Source: Ischnura elegans (taxonomy: Eukaryota > Arthropoda > Insecta > Odonata > Coenagrionidae). From it: 64,000 bases of DNA. Made by a program: the position numbers and the translations under genes. Below the pieces are notes generated by a model, which did no database searches, was not told the DNA's origin, and saw only the letters and a list, made by a program, of their open reading frames with translations. Location of the stretch: the NCBI RefSeq assembly GCF_921293095.1, contig NC_060256.1, positions 88,071,851-88,135,850 of the forward strand, in the 5' to 3' direction. This document shows positions 1 to 9,529 of this stretch, one piece after another. Numbering within the stretch: position 1 is the first letter of the stretch; every line of letters starts with the position of its first letter.

Positions 1-190
1 GTAAAGTGCTACACGCCAGATCAGATACTTCACTAGCGTTTTCTTCAGACTTTTACATGAATATCCTCTCGTAAGCTCCTTCCCGTTAATGAGCTCCTCC
101 TCTGTTAACCAAATTATTTTCCTGATTCCTATAACACAGTATCCGTTTTCCTCTGATTGGCCGCCTAAATAGTTCAATCGCTCATCTGGA
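1..190 (-). pseudogene. RTE-beta reverse transcriptase fragment (runs off the left edge)
   Basis: Read on the minus strand this piece gives a degenerate C-terminal reverse-transcriptase segment with the landmarks RLNYLGG (the YLGS box) and LIWRVALY (the IWSVALYGAETW box). The same landmarks occur in the neighbouring copy at 193-1050. Its 5'-most part starts near 190 and it continues beyond base 1, so only part is visible. It is a dead fragment of the RTE-type LINE called RTE-beta here; the clade assignment rests on motif style, not on a search. Confidence 0.6.
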
Positions 191-192
191 TA

Positions 193-1050
193 GGTTTCAA
201 TAGGTTTCCATGGAGTAATAAAGAAATGATCTGGGAGCCTCCCTTTCCTTCCAACACTGCCTTTTCAATTCACTGTAAGGCCTTCTCCCTTTCAATCTAT
301 CTAAAAATCTTATTCTTTTCCTTCCCCTCCCTCGTTACCCTAACATTCTACCCTCTAACACCGTTTTCAACATCCCATCCCCGCTATGTACTCCTCCCAT
401 CCATACCTTCTGCCTCCTCCGTATCTCATCTAAAAGCTGCCTCTCGTCGCCAACCATATCCAGCATTTCGTCGTTCCTTTTCCTCTCCGTCCATCTCAAC
501 CTCTCCATTCTTCTCCATACCCGCATCTCGAATGCCTCCGATCTTCTCTCGTCCTCCTTCCTCAGTGTCCACGTTTCCGCACCGTAGAGAGCCACACTCC
601 AGATCAAACTATTCACTGACCTTTTCTTTAAACTCTTATAAAACGATCCTCTCAGAAGCTCCTTCCTGTTCATGAACGCCTCCTTTGCTAGTGCGATTCG
701 CTTCCTGATGTCCTTGCTACTGTTTCAGTTTTCCTCTAATGTGCTGCCCAAATAGTTGAATTGCTCTACCTACTCAAGTTTTTCCCCTCCGACTTTTATC
801 TTGAGTCTCACATTCCTCGCTCGCGATGCTTCACAAAACCGCATTACCTTGGCCTTATTTCGATTAATCCTTATCCTATATTCCTCGCACCGATCGTCTA
901 ACGCATCCACTACAGCTAATCAGCGCCTGATCATCCGCGAACCTTACTGATTTAAACATCATTCCTTCCACTTTCACTCCAGCTTCCAACTCGCCCCACG
1001 CGTCTCTTACCATCTCCTCAGCGTACAGGTTAATAACCAGCGGCGATACC
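193..1050 (-). pseudogene. RTE-beta reverse transcriptase, 3' half of ORF2 and 3' UTR
   Basis: On the minus strand the piece begins near 1050 with LYAEEMVRDAWGELEAG and reaches the catalytic FADD box at 930-941. It continues through RINRNKAKVMRFCEASRARN and a YLGS box into a 112-residue open frame at 335-673 holding NSLIWSVALYGAETWTLRKE and RVWRRMERLRWTERK. These are the palm end, thumb and connection of an RTE-clade reverse transcriptase (established family knowledge). Stops and frame changes between segments show it is dead. The 3' UTR (about 193-330) ends in GGTTTCCATGG-type sequence that recurs at 17990-18200 and 37245-37336. Confidence 0.75.
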
Positions 1051-1077
1051 TATGCGTATTCCTATAGCGTGCTGCCG

Positions 1078-1196
1078 ACATAGTAGTGGGAGGAATGGTG
1101 TTTAAATCTGTGAGGTTTGCGGATGATTAGGTGGTGACTGGCCAGTCAGCAAGGGGCTGCAGGATATAGTGAATGCGTTATATAAGCGTTGCGAGG
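1078..1196 (+). pseudogene. RTE-beta RT palm fragment, opposite orientation
   Basis: The plus strand encodes GGMVFKSVRFADD, then a stop, then VVTGQSARGLQDIVNAL. This is the same protein segment as the FADD region of the minus-strand copy beside it. The catalytic FADD is at 1116-1127. It lies head-to-head with the 193-1050 fragment, so the same RT segment occurs twice in inverted orientation within about 200 bp. Only about 120 bp is recognisable. Confidence 0.6.
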
Positions 1197-1548
1197 GTTA
1201 TTAATAACAAGAATAACAAGGTTATATGGCTTCGTAAAGCATCGCGTACTTTCTTGTTATATTTTACATATAAGTGGTAGTTTTTGGCTAAACATTGTAT
1301 CTGCATGCCTCTCTTGTTTGGTTAACACTGTGAATACACTTAAAATTAAATGCTGTGCGTTGATACTTCATAAATATCCAAGGAGACAGAATCAAGTAGA
1401 ACTTAAATGAACACACGCTTTTTTTAAATATACGCATGTTTAGATTAAAATGATGCATTTACTATAATAGTCATAAATAGATAAAAATTGACAAAATATA
1501 AATTAAAACGGATACGGGGATAAAACAAAATGGTCTATGATAACGGTT

Positions 1549-1634
1549 ATGATGCATCTGGCAGAAGACAGAAATCAGAGGACAATAACGGACATCGGAT
1601 GGTTCTGGGTTCGAGTCCCAACCAGGCCACATTT
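1549..1634 (+). repeat. tRNA-like sequence (SINE head or tRNA pseudogene)
   Basis: It contains a good internal pol III B box (GGTTCGAGTCCC near 1609-1620) followed by CCAGGCCA. The upstream part only loosely resembles a D arm and anticodon arm, and I cannot draw a full cloverleaf. A tRNA-derived SINE head or a decayed tRNA pseudogene are both possible. Confidence 0.35.
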
Positions 1635-1784
1635 ATACGTTCAGATTTTCGGCCTCAATCATCCTCCAATTCACCGTTTTCCTTGTCCATTTTATGACAT
1701 GCGATCCCATCAATTTCTTTCGTCTTCTTTCAATTTAAATAAATAAAAGATCGTAGCACTTTTCCACAAGAATTTTTAATGCGT

Positions 1785-1817
1785 ACAACGCGTTTCGGCT
1801 CACAGAGCCATCATCTG
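1785..1817 (-). ncRNA. Hammerhead-ribozyme-like core
   Basis: The minus strand reads CAGATGA, then GGCTC-TGT-GAGCC (5-bp stem II, triloop), then GAAACGCGTT. A hammerhead needs CTGATGA, stem II, GAAA and a cleavage triplet. Here one core base (U4) is changed to A, so activity is doubtful. The ACGCGT after GAA is palindromic, as expected of minimal hammerheads that pair stem III between two molecules. Confidence 0.45.
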
Positions 1818-1827
1818 GTAAAAGACC

Positions 1828-1858
1828 TCAAGAATGGCTCAGTGAGCCGAAACGTGTT
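1828..1858 (+). ncRNA. Degenerate hammerhead-like core (mirror arm)
   Basis: The mirror copy of the core at 1785-1817. Stem II (GGCTC-AGT-GAGCC) and GAAAC are kept, but the CTGATGA box is corrupted to CTCAAGAAT and ACGCGT has become ACGTGT, a CpG-type transition. Probably inactive. Confidence 0.35.
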
Positions 1859-1999
1859 GTACACATTAAAAATTCTTGTGGAAAAGTGCTACGATCTTTT
1901 ATTTATTTAAATATGTCTAACCTGCCTGATTGAAGCCTGAATCTGTTGAACTCTTCTTTCAATTTCTAGGCATTTAATTTTTTATCAATGTGATGAAGG

Positions 2000-2115
2000 A
2001 TAGATTATTAAGGATGTGAAAGAGAATAAATGCGTCACTATAAAGATATTAGCAGATAGCAGAGGTGCCTAAAAACTATACCATTATTGTTGACTTAAAA
2101 TGATGATGATGATAA
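2000..2115 (+). repeat. RTE-alpha LINE 3' end with (ATG)n tail
   Basis: The plus strand carries GGATGTGAAAGAGAA, ATATTAGCAGATAGCAGA and ATTGTTGAC, and ends in ATGATGATGATG. The same block in the same order ends the fragments at 25701-26075 and, in reverse, at 10213-10917. It is therefore the 3' UTR and tail of RTE-alpha with no coding part left. Confidence 0.6.
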
Positions 2116-2314
2116 ATGTGATGCACGTTAACAGCGTACCATAAATTAATCTGGAGTGAGGCTGGAAGCCGCGAGAAACTCAGAGGCTACACTTAGATTT
2201 CTTGAGCAATTACGTCTGAAAAATCACTTAACGTGTAGTTTTCTACCTATTAGCCCTCGTTCCCTGCAAAACGAACACGGCAACGCTAATGTGCTAAATT
2301 GTCTTACGTTAGAA

Positions 2315-2581
2315 GGCCTGACCGACAGCCAGCGTCATGAGCCATGAGAGAAGGGCATGGAAGGAATGGTGGAGAAAAATTCGGCGTCGGCATAAGTCTG
2401 CTCTTAACGAAAGGCGCCAAAGGAGCCACGGCTTAACGTCCCATCCGACGGACGCTGCCTTTGAAGTGGCCTCCAGAAAGCACTCAAGCAGGGATATTAC
2501 AGCCTCTGAAAATTATCTGTCACCCCCGGAACACGAACCCGGACCATTAGGGTGGGTAGCCGACACTCCAGCCACCATACA
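2315..2581 (-). repeat. SINE-A copy 1 (tRNA-headed)
   Basis: Homologous along its length to the two copies at 53111-53400 and 53505-53826. Shared blocks are GCTCTTAACGAAAGGC, CACGGCTTAACGTCCCATCC and CACTCAAGCAGGGA. The head lies at the right end, on the minus strand, where a degraded B box (CCGGGTTCGTGTTCCGG) follows GGTGGCTGGAGTGT. A tRNA-type head with an unrelated body is the definition of a SINE. Any reading frame crossing it is incidental. Confidence 0.7.
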
Positions 2582-2639
2582 AACACCATTAATGATCGAG
2601 TGTGACCTCTTTTACCTTATGATAACTCGTAGCCAATGT

Positions 2640-3371
2640 TAATACATAGGCTTCGTACCTATAACTACACAAGAGAGTAGTGTTAACAGTGCAATATAGA
2701 GGACTCTGATGTAAACAACGGCACATATTGAGCGGATGCCATCAACTGAACGGAGTATGATGTTGCAGAATAAGAGCTGGAAGGTTGGGAATCGGACATA
2801 GAGAGCGCGTCCTCTCAGGGCGTAAGATCCAATATTTATATTCGTTGGGGGAGGAGGAAAGACTCGCTGTCGACTCAGAGGGCGGCAGTGCTGCCATCTC
2901 TTGAGATGCCGCGGCCCCACGCCCTCAAGTAACGGCGGCGCTGCGCGGCATTAATTATACATGACGCAGTTCGAGAACAACTGAACGCCACGTGCAGTCG
3001 CCATCAGAAGAGTAACAGGAAGCGCATTCAATGCAAGCACGTGGCCTGAAATTTGCTCCGGGGGGTACTTTGGGCGATATGCAAGTTGCCTTAACTGATA
3101 GTTTGTAGTCAACTCACTCGTATCAGAAGAGCATTGGTGTCACTAAATAATGTAAAATTTCATTTAATGATGCCTAGCATTAAGGTTTGGTAAAATGGCA
3201 CACTAACCCGTGCGAATTAATGCCTGTTTGCTCGAACGATTTTTGTGGACCTGTGCGGAACAGGTGCGAACGCATGAATCAAATTAGAAAAATTTCTATT
3301 TTCTGTTCATACATTTGCACAAGTTGGATGGTTGCAGGGTGCATTTTCGTATTCATTCACGCGTTCACACA
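2640..3371. other. No recognisable feature
   Basis: Mixed-composition DNA with a moderately GC-rich patch at 2860-3060. Open frames on both strands are short and resemble nothing I recognise. Confidence 0.5.
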
Positions 3372-3622
3372 AGGGCGTACCCAGGATCAAAAAAATCAAA
3401 AAAGGGGGGGGGAATGCCATGGTTGTTCAAGTTGTAGGTAAGATTTGAGCATGGAAAAGGTGAATGAAATCAACATTTTAAGGAAACTGTAACAGCTCTT
3501 TATGAGTTTTTAAATTTATTTGCTTGAAAAAATATTATTTTCCTTTAAGACATTTGCAATTTTTGCTTCTGGGGGGGGGGGGGGGGAGGAGCTGCTCCCT
3601 CCTGCCCCTCGCTGGGTACGCC
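3372..3622. mobile_element. MITE-like element with GGGCGTACCCAG ends and poly-G arms
   Basis: The left end reads GGGCGTACCCAGGATC and the right end reads CTGGGTACGCCC, giving 12-bp perfect inverted termini about 250 bp apart. Inside the ends are long G runs (near 3404-3412 and 3571-3587). The size, inverted termini and absence of a coding frame fit a non-autonomous DNA transposon. No clear target duplication was seen, and the G runs may vary in length through assembly error. Confidence 0.5.
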
Positions 3623-4008
3623 CATGGTCCTATATAGTCAGAGTCGGTTTTTGCCGTAACGGCCGTAGTAAATATAGGCATTCAAATGCGCATGTTTCCG
3701 GAATTCGCCTGATTTTTTGAAAAATTGAAACTCAGGGCTCTGACGGCGTTTTTTTTATTCATTATGACCAGACTTCGAGTACACTACGGATCATAGATCC
3801 TGATCTCGGAGCTAAAATGTTGATAGTTGAGAGAGAGTGGGCTATTTTTTTCGTTAAGGGGTGCATCGCGGACAGTAGCTGCAAGAGAAAAAAATTGCGG
3901 GGACCGAAAACCCATGTACTCTTCATTCCCCACCCCTGCTACGCAACTGATAAAATGGGTATGGATTCGTATAATGAACTTAACCACGTCCATATGTTGA
4001 AATATCTA

Positions 4009-4270
4009 CAAGGGTGCCCACTTACAAAAAATATTGGGGGGGCCCAAACCGGGGACCTTGCCCCAGTAAATTTTATAAGTAGTGAATTTTAAGTTTTTAA
4101 GCATTTTAGAAGAGTCATGTGATCAACATTAGAACCCTGATCACTAGAATCTCGATATCTGGACACTCCGGGGAAAATCGACAAGCCTTACACATTTTTT
4201 CCTCTCATCTGTAACGAATTTTTGGGGGGGCTCGGGCCCCCTCAGGCCCCATGGAGTCGGCGCCACTGAA
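4009..4270. repeat. G/C-run-bounded MITE-like repeat
   Basis: Bounded by GGGTGCCCAC with GGGGGGGCCC on the left and GGGGGGGCTCGGGCCCCCTC with GGCGCCACTG on the right. The right end resembles the CAGTGGCGCC-type terminus common in insect MITEs. The interior is AT-rich and non-coding. The two ends are not convincingly complementary to each other, so boundaries and class are tentative. Confidence 0.3.
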
Positions 4271-4324
4271 TATCTACCAAAGGTAAATGAAAGTAGTCAA
4301 TTTCAGGCCTGATCTACGTATTAA

Positions 4325-4520
4325 TCCGACTCAATATGCGGTGGGTAGATAGACACCAGACGTTTACAAATAAAAAGGATACCCCCGCACAAAGTTTCAC
4401 CTACATTTCAATAAATCTTTAATTGTTCCGGGGAAAAAACGAATCCCTACACCTATCCGTTTGGTAAAATATCTCTCTCAACTTATCGTTGGGGTTTTAA
4501 TGTATCCTTGTGGAAGTTTG
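4325..4520 (+). repeat. Dispersed family Z, copy 1
   Basis: Shares GACACCAGACGTTTACAAAT, AAAAAGGA, CCGGGGAAAAAACGAAT and a CCTATCCGTTTGGTAAAATAT block with 16240-16440. Reverse-complement pieces occur at 31560-31860 and 34150-34350. It is a short interspersed, non-coding family; its class (SINE or MITE) is not clear. Confidence 0.45.
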
Positions 4521-4667
4521 TTAAATTCATTATGCAAAATAATTGCTCACTTCATGTACGTTCAACGGCCTTGCACTACAAGAAAAAAATGAAATTCCCC
4601 TACTCTAAACTGGGCAAGTTATTAGATCAGGATAGGAAATTATTTCTCAACATTTTTACAGGTCAAA

Positions 4668-4800
4668 AATACTAAGATTGGATTGACGCCGTCCTCCACA
4701 CAATTATCCTTGCAGCTAATCTTTTTGCACCCAAGTATTACTTCTCTTTCACATTCTTCATTACTTGCTCTATATCTCTCCTCCTGGGCCTTCCTTTCCT
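4668..4800 (-). repeat. RTE-alpha LINE 3' UTR fragment
   Basis: Contains AAGATTGGATTGACGC, CAGCTAATCTTTTTGCACCC and TATTACTTCTCTTTCACATTC in the order seen at the left end of the 10213-10917 fragment. Only 3' UTR is present. Confidence 0.5.
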
Positions 4801-5079
4801 ATAATTCCCCCCCACCTGTCCTTTGACGGCATGGAAAAATCATCGAAAAGGTATAAAAAATAATGACCTGTAATGCGAATTTTAAATAATGAGAAAAATT
4901 TCCTTCTGTGAGCGACTAAAATGTTTCCAGAAAGTAATATTCTCTTTCTATTTAACTTCACCGCCACAAAAACAGCGAATTCTAGGCCTTAACAATTAAA
5001 ATCATTCAATTGAAAAACGCAACAGTCTTTTGTTGAAAACTTATCTTTATAATAACATGTACGGTAAATGGTTGCTGAA

Positions 5080-5425
5080 GTATGTTGTACCTCATACTTT
5101 TAATTGTATGCCAAAGGCTTTATGTAATCTCAAATCTTTGGCCGGCATTAAAAGAAAAGTGAAAGATTGGTTAATAAGTGATAGTGTAAACTTGTAATTT
5201 CTTTATTTTAATCTGAAATGTACAACATATATTAAATTATCATAGTTTTGTTTAAAAACCCCTAAATTTAAAGTTGAAACTTGTAATGTAAATGCTATGC
5301 TCTCAATGTGCCACATGTTGTATTGAATAACTGGAACCTTCTGACAAGCCATATAGCTTAGAAGGACCAAGTTTGTATATGCAAAGAAAGGCAATTATAA
5401 TTATTATTATTATTATTAAAAAGGG
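5080..5425 (+). pseudogene. CR1/Jockey-type LINE 3' terminus with (ATT)n tail
   Basis: A frame ending near 5200 reads LCNLKSLAGIKRKVKDWL. This resembles the extreme C terminus of CR1/Jockey-type ORF2 proteins (a variant of the usual SLxxFKxxLKxWL). It is followed by a 200-bp UTR and an ATTATTATT microsatellite (5397-5420), the same kind of tail that closes the element at 39522-42069. The rest of the element is absent. The protein match is short, so this is suggestive only. Confidence 0.4.
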
Positions 5426-5429
5426 CCTC

Positions 5430-6370
5430 TACCAAAAGAGAATTTAGCGAACAACAATGTAGGACGACCACAAAAACACTTTTGCTTTAGATATGAGCCA
5501 CCAATTCAGGATGGACTAGAAACCATGTCCTTCAGTTTGGCAGGCGGAGAGTTTATGCCAATTATTTTTGAAGATTTTTTTTTAAACTGATGGTCTGCAG
5601 TTCTACCCACCTTAGGGTAGCGTGAATAAAAAGGTACAACAAAAATCGACATTTATAAGGGACGCATTGGCAAAAATATCATACCAAATGCGCTTAAATG
5701 TAAACATTGAAACCGATATTAGCTATTTTTATTCCCGCATAATTATTGCGCTAAATGGATAAACATACTCGTAGTACGTAAGGGGACAGCTTGGAGAGAT
5801 GCTTCAGAAATATCACTCCATTAATAAGTACTTACTGATCATTCGCCGAAAATGATTATATCGTAATACCACTACTTCTCGAAGTGCTGCACTATTTAAC
5901 AAAGGTCTTCGATGATATTTCCTCCCCGATATGCGAAACGATCAATATTAAAAAGCGAGGAAAAGGAGGGGGAGTTCCACAAAAGGAGGTCTACACTCAA
6001 GAATACTGTGCCTGCCTGCCGTCATTAGTCAGGGGGAAGGAGCTCATGAAACGGACTCTTGAGACATCTAAAGATGAGTGAATAATCCGATTTCCTTCAT
6101 GGGATGCGTTCCTACAACTGCCCGAGGGAAAATATATAAAAGGGGACGAATAAAATAAGGAGGGTAAGCAGATTGAATGAGTTGGGATGCTCAAATGAAA
6201 TAGCATTTAATCCCTCGAGCTTAATTTTATTCGGACTGCACGAAGTGCTTACGTTGAAAATCACGAAATAGAAATATTGGAAATAGGAAAAATATTTGAC
6301 GCTGGAGAAGAAGTATTTTGAAATGGTACCCGGAAAAAAACTACCGGTAAAGCAATTAGTACAGATAGTT
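5430..6370. other. No recognisable feature
   Basis: AT-rich DNA. The short open frames near 5884-6206 lie on both strands and match no family I recognise. Confidence 0.5.
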
Positions 6371-6371
6371 G

Positions 6372-6590
6372 TAAGATTATATTTTGTTTCAGATAAACAA
6401 TTGGATTGGATTGAATTGATTTAAAGATAAATATAGCCTTTCACTTTTAATTATAGCTTTGATATTGCGAGTCGCAAAAATATCGGGAAGCAATTGTTTG
6501 ATGGGAGGATATAATTGTTGGATTATATTTTTTCAGATGAATAATTGAGTTGGATTGAAATGCTTTTATGATAATTATAGTTTTTCCACT
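6372..6590. repeat. Imperfect direct repeat, about 147-bp spacing
   Basis: A block with ATTATATTTTGTTTCAGATAA, AATTGGATTGGATTGA and ATAAATATAG near 6376-6437 is repeated with substitutions near 6523-6585. This looks like a diverged local duplication with no coding content. Confidence 0.45.
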
Positions 6591-6959
6591 GAAAAAAGTT
6601 ACGAGACACTTATGAGCAGTGAGGGAAAAGAAAGGTTTTTAGACGACACAAGTTCTCAGGAAGTGGGGTCCTTTTGTTTCACAGAAATACTCCCAAAATA
6701 GTATTTTTCTGCGTTTTTTTAATGAAAATAGTTTTATAAATGTGCGTAGAAGGAGACTCCACAGCAAAGTAACTTAAAGTGACATAGGATCAAAGTGGAA
6801 GTAGAAACCAATAGATCGACAACAGGAGTATGAAGAGAAGACCCAGCATAAAATTTCTAAATTCGGTTTTATGGAAGAAAAACGAAAGTAAGAATGCGTA
6901 AAAAAAAATGGTAGAAACTAGATAGAAATGGAAGAGAGGTTTAGGGCACTAAGGAAAGA

Positions 6960-7265
6960 AATAGAATTCGGTTAGTGACGACTAAGAAATATTAAAATTG
7001 AAGGAGTTGCTGAAAGAGTAGACTCTAAAAAGTTAGAAATGGGACAATAATGAATATGATGGATTTGGAAAAATATAAAGAGACGAGGTAGAAAGGGAGA
7101 AACTACTAAGGTTTGGAGATGTTAACAGGATGAATGGCATCTTATGGCCTAATCAAATATTCGATTGGAAACCTCCAGAAAAACTGAGAAGAGGAAAGTC
7201 ATCGCAATGTGCATCATGGAAGGAAAGGGTAAGGACAGACGGAGAATATTATAGGCAAAATAAAT
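6960..7265 (+). pseudogene. Non-LTR retrotransposon RT tail (degenerate)
   Basis: Fragments read GVAERVDSKKLE and then, in another frame, WPNQIFDWKPPEKLRRGKSS followed by WKERVRTD. They resemble the distal C terminus of RTE-like ORF2 proteins (GHVxRM, DWxPxGKRRRGRP, then a tryptophan). Several stops and frame changes separate them. The assignment is by motif flavour only. Confidence 0.4.
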
Positions 7266-7836
7266 TTTCAAATCATATAAAAATTAATAATTTACATAGT
7301 TCTTGGGACTTCGGTGAAACACATTTTATTCAGCTAACGCTCCCGATTTTTAATCATATTTATGATCCTATCATTATCATTCTCCTATTTTTTATAGTCC
7401 GAAAGCGTGTCGTTGTACTCAGTGCATAGCAGTATCTGAAAAATTAGCGCGTTTCTGACTAAGGCAAAGATATGAGTGCTGAATGCCTGGTGTGGAAACA
7501 CCCCGTGCCACACACCCCAGTGGGGGCTTGCATGGTACCTCAAAGATGTAAATGAAGCTATCAAATATATATGAGAATATATATTTCCTAGAGAAGAGAT
7601 TTGGAATTACCTCCACTCCCCTTGTTTTTCCGCCTAGCTCCAAGAATTTGGACTGAAAATGCACTAAGCGAGCTCTTACTGTTATTACCTGTTGTAACAT
7701 AATGTAAACAAGCCACCATGTTGTTTGATTAAGTAATTTAAAATTAACAACGGTAGTGAGGAGGCAAGAATGGTAGTGAGGGACGCAAAAAGAAAACGGG
7801 GAGTCGTGTATGGAGAGAAGGAAGAGATAGACGTGT

Positions 7837-7844
7837 TATAAAAG
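7837..7844 (+). promoter_or_regulatory. TATA box of the solo LTR
   Basis: A perfect TATAAAAG lies in the middle of the LTR, downstream of its purine-rich U3, where an LTR promoter is expected. Confidence 0.5.
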
Positions 7845-8141
7845 ATTGGGAGATAAATTAAAGTAGCGGTGTATTGAGAGAGCGGAGGAAGAGATACGGC
7901 AGAATTCAAGATCGGCAGAAAGAAGAAGAGGACGCAGAGGAAAAGCAGGCGCCTACGAGAAAGAAAGAGACCGGAGAAAAGGGATACGGCAGAACTCAAG
8001 ATCCCCACTGGTGCAGTTCATGGCAGTGGCTCAGTGAGTGGTAGTACGGGTGGTACAAATGGTATTACACTAATCATGGCGTCTTGTTGATGTTGTTTTT
8101 TGCTCCCGAGTTTCAAAATATAGAGCTTGTTTTTGAAGTGT

Positions 8142-8147
8142 AATAAA
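8142..8147 (+). terminator. Polyadenylation signal of the solo LTR
   Basis: AATAAA placed 41 bp before the CA end of the LTR, the usual position for the R-region poly(A) signal. Confidence 0.5.
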
Positions 8148-8394
8148 ATTATTCGTTAAGTTAGTAGTGGATAATTAAAAACGTTACACTGTCCAGATGA
8201 AATCTAAGCACAATCGAAGCAAATTATACAATATACCCAGCGCCTTCGGAGTGATTGTGCCCTTAAAGATCGTAAAAATATGATTGGATAAGCCAATATG
8301 AAGCAGAGCGGCTCTAAAGTGAACATTTACAGCGCCAAAAAATTAGAACCGTAATAATTTGGACATATTTAAATGGACAAAAAACAAAATATCT

Positions 8395-8700
8395 TTTGGT
8401 CGACAGAAAATCTTAAAGGTAGAAAATTTAACTTTAGAAAGTGCAAGTAAATTTAAGTACTTGGGTAGTTCTGACCAAGCAAACCCATAGACGGCTGATA
8501 TCCACACTAGAAGTAAAAAATGCTAACAGAAGTTACTGGGCTTTACGAGGGCTTTTGAAAAGCAAAATAATCTCACGATAGATTAACCTACAGGTCTACA
8601 AATCCATCACAAAACCTGTTGTCTTCTATGGGTCAGAAATATGGGGAATGTCAAAGCAGACTGAAAAATCTACCTATCGGCCATTTAAAAAATCAAGGAA
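8395..8700 (+). pseudogene. Non-LTR reverse transcriptase thumb fragment
   Basis: Across two frames the plus strand gives SASKFKYLGSS, TADIHTRSK and then WALRGLLKSKIIS, LQVYKSITKPVVFYGSEIWG, MSKQTEK. This is the YLGS to LYGSEIW region of a non-LTR RT, from a family different from RTE-alpha and RTE-beta in this window. In-frame stops and at least one frameshift show that it is dead. Confidence 0.65.
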
Positions 8701-8949
8701 TGAGTAAAATTTAATTTAAAAAAAAACTATTTGTATTGCGAAGGTGTCGTTCTATCTATAAAAAATACAATAAAATGCACCAATGAAATATATTGCCGGT
8801 GACGAGGTGAAGAAGACGAAGTTTTCACAGTTTTTTTCGCGTGTTCTATTTCACTCTTTCGACCGCAGAAAATACACATTTACGTTAAAACAATGTCTAA
8901 TGATTCATTGTTGTATTTGAATTAACAATGAGTAAAGTGATATATATGA

Positions 8950-9170
8950 CACGACCCTATAGAGATAGGGTTTTAGGGCCGTATTCTTAGTCGACCCTGT
9001 AGGGTCAACCGACCCTGGATACGTCATCAGCCTCTACATAAACCGATCTCGCCCTACATACGCCACATCGAGCCCTATATATGGCCGTTTTTGGAACTAA
9101 ACGGGACCTACTTGATGTAGGGTACCCGAACCAACCCTACACCCTACAAAAACATGGCGGCCAGATATCG
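8950..9170. other. Cluster of CCCTA/TAGGG motifs
   Basis: About ten CCCTA or TAGGG words lie in both orientations within 220 bp, with a GACCCTGTAGGGTC palindrome near 8992-9005. The phrase GGGCCGTATTCTTAGTC resembles a MITE terminus, but no matching opposite end was found. Spacing is irregular, so this is not a telomeric array. Confidence 0.35.
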
Positions 9171-9260
9171 TCTACTGATCACTTCGATTAAAGAATCTAC
9201 GTTGTAATGCATATTAAGCGAGACGAGTTCACACAAGCCATTTTTAAATGTACAGTAACA

Positions 9261-9528
9261 TAGCGGAAATGTAATAATACTACCACATTATAGCACCCAA
9301 GTTAAATAAATTATAAAATTGACTGAACTAATAAGAACAATATAGCGGTATACATCAGCGTCCGACCTTTTTTGCGCCGTATGTAATACAGGTAAAATAG
9401 CGGAAATGTAATAATACTACCACATTATAGCACCCAAGTTAAATAAATTATAAAATTGACTGAACTAATAAGAACAATATAGCGGTATACATCAGCGTCC
9501 GACCTTTTTTGCGCCGTATGTAATACAA
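9261..9528. repeat. 137-bp tandem duplication
   Basis: Two head-to-tail copies start at 9261 and 9398 (both TAGCGGAAATGTAATAATAC). I saw no difference across the roughly 130 bp compared. The near-identity indicates a recent duplication or an assembly duplication. The content is AT-rich and non-coding. Confidence 0.85.
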
Positions 9529-9529
9529 A

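Larger units (their letters stand above)
1733..1912. repeat. Fold-back element with hammerhead-like arms (Penelope-type terminal repeat)
   Basis: About 75 bp of sequence is followed, after a short spacer, by its near-perfect reverse complement. The outer arms run from ATTTAAATAAATAAAAGATCG at the left to its complement at the right. Each inner arm holds GGCTC-loop-GAGCC followed by GAAAC, which is the stem II plus GAAA layout of a hammerhead ribozyme. The flank 1913-1965 plus the outer arm reappears in reverse orientation at 59011-59157, directly upstream of a Penelope-like GIY-YIG fragment. I therefore read it as an inverted Penelope-type terminal repeat. No target duplication was found. Confidence 0.6.
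7693..8188 (+). mobile_element. Solo LTR of an LTR retrotransposon
   Basis: The 496-bp segment starts TGTAACATAATG and ends ACGTTACA, so its ends form the TGTAAC/GTTACA inverted repeat with the TG...CA termini typical of LTRs. It is flanked on both sides by CTGT (7689-7692 and 8189-8192), which I read as a 4-bp target duplication. Inside, in order, are a purine-rich U3, a TATA box, and AATAAA 41 bp before the end, as in an LTR on the plus strand. No gag/pol sequence adjoins it, so it is best read as a solo LTR left by recombination. Gypsy and BEL families both fit. Confidence 0.65.

Noticed and set aside
226-675. 149-residue plus-strand frame rich in Ser, Pro and Phe
   Set aside because: It is the antisense shadow of the RTE-beta reverse transcriptase on the minus strand.
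8950-9170. Possible telomeric (CCCTAA-type) array
   Set aside because: CCCTA words are irregularly spaced and in both orientations; there is no regular hexamer period.
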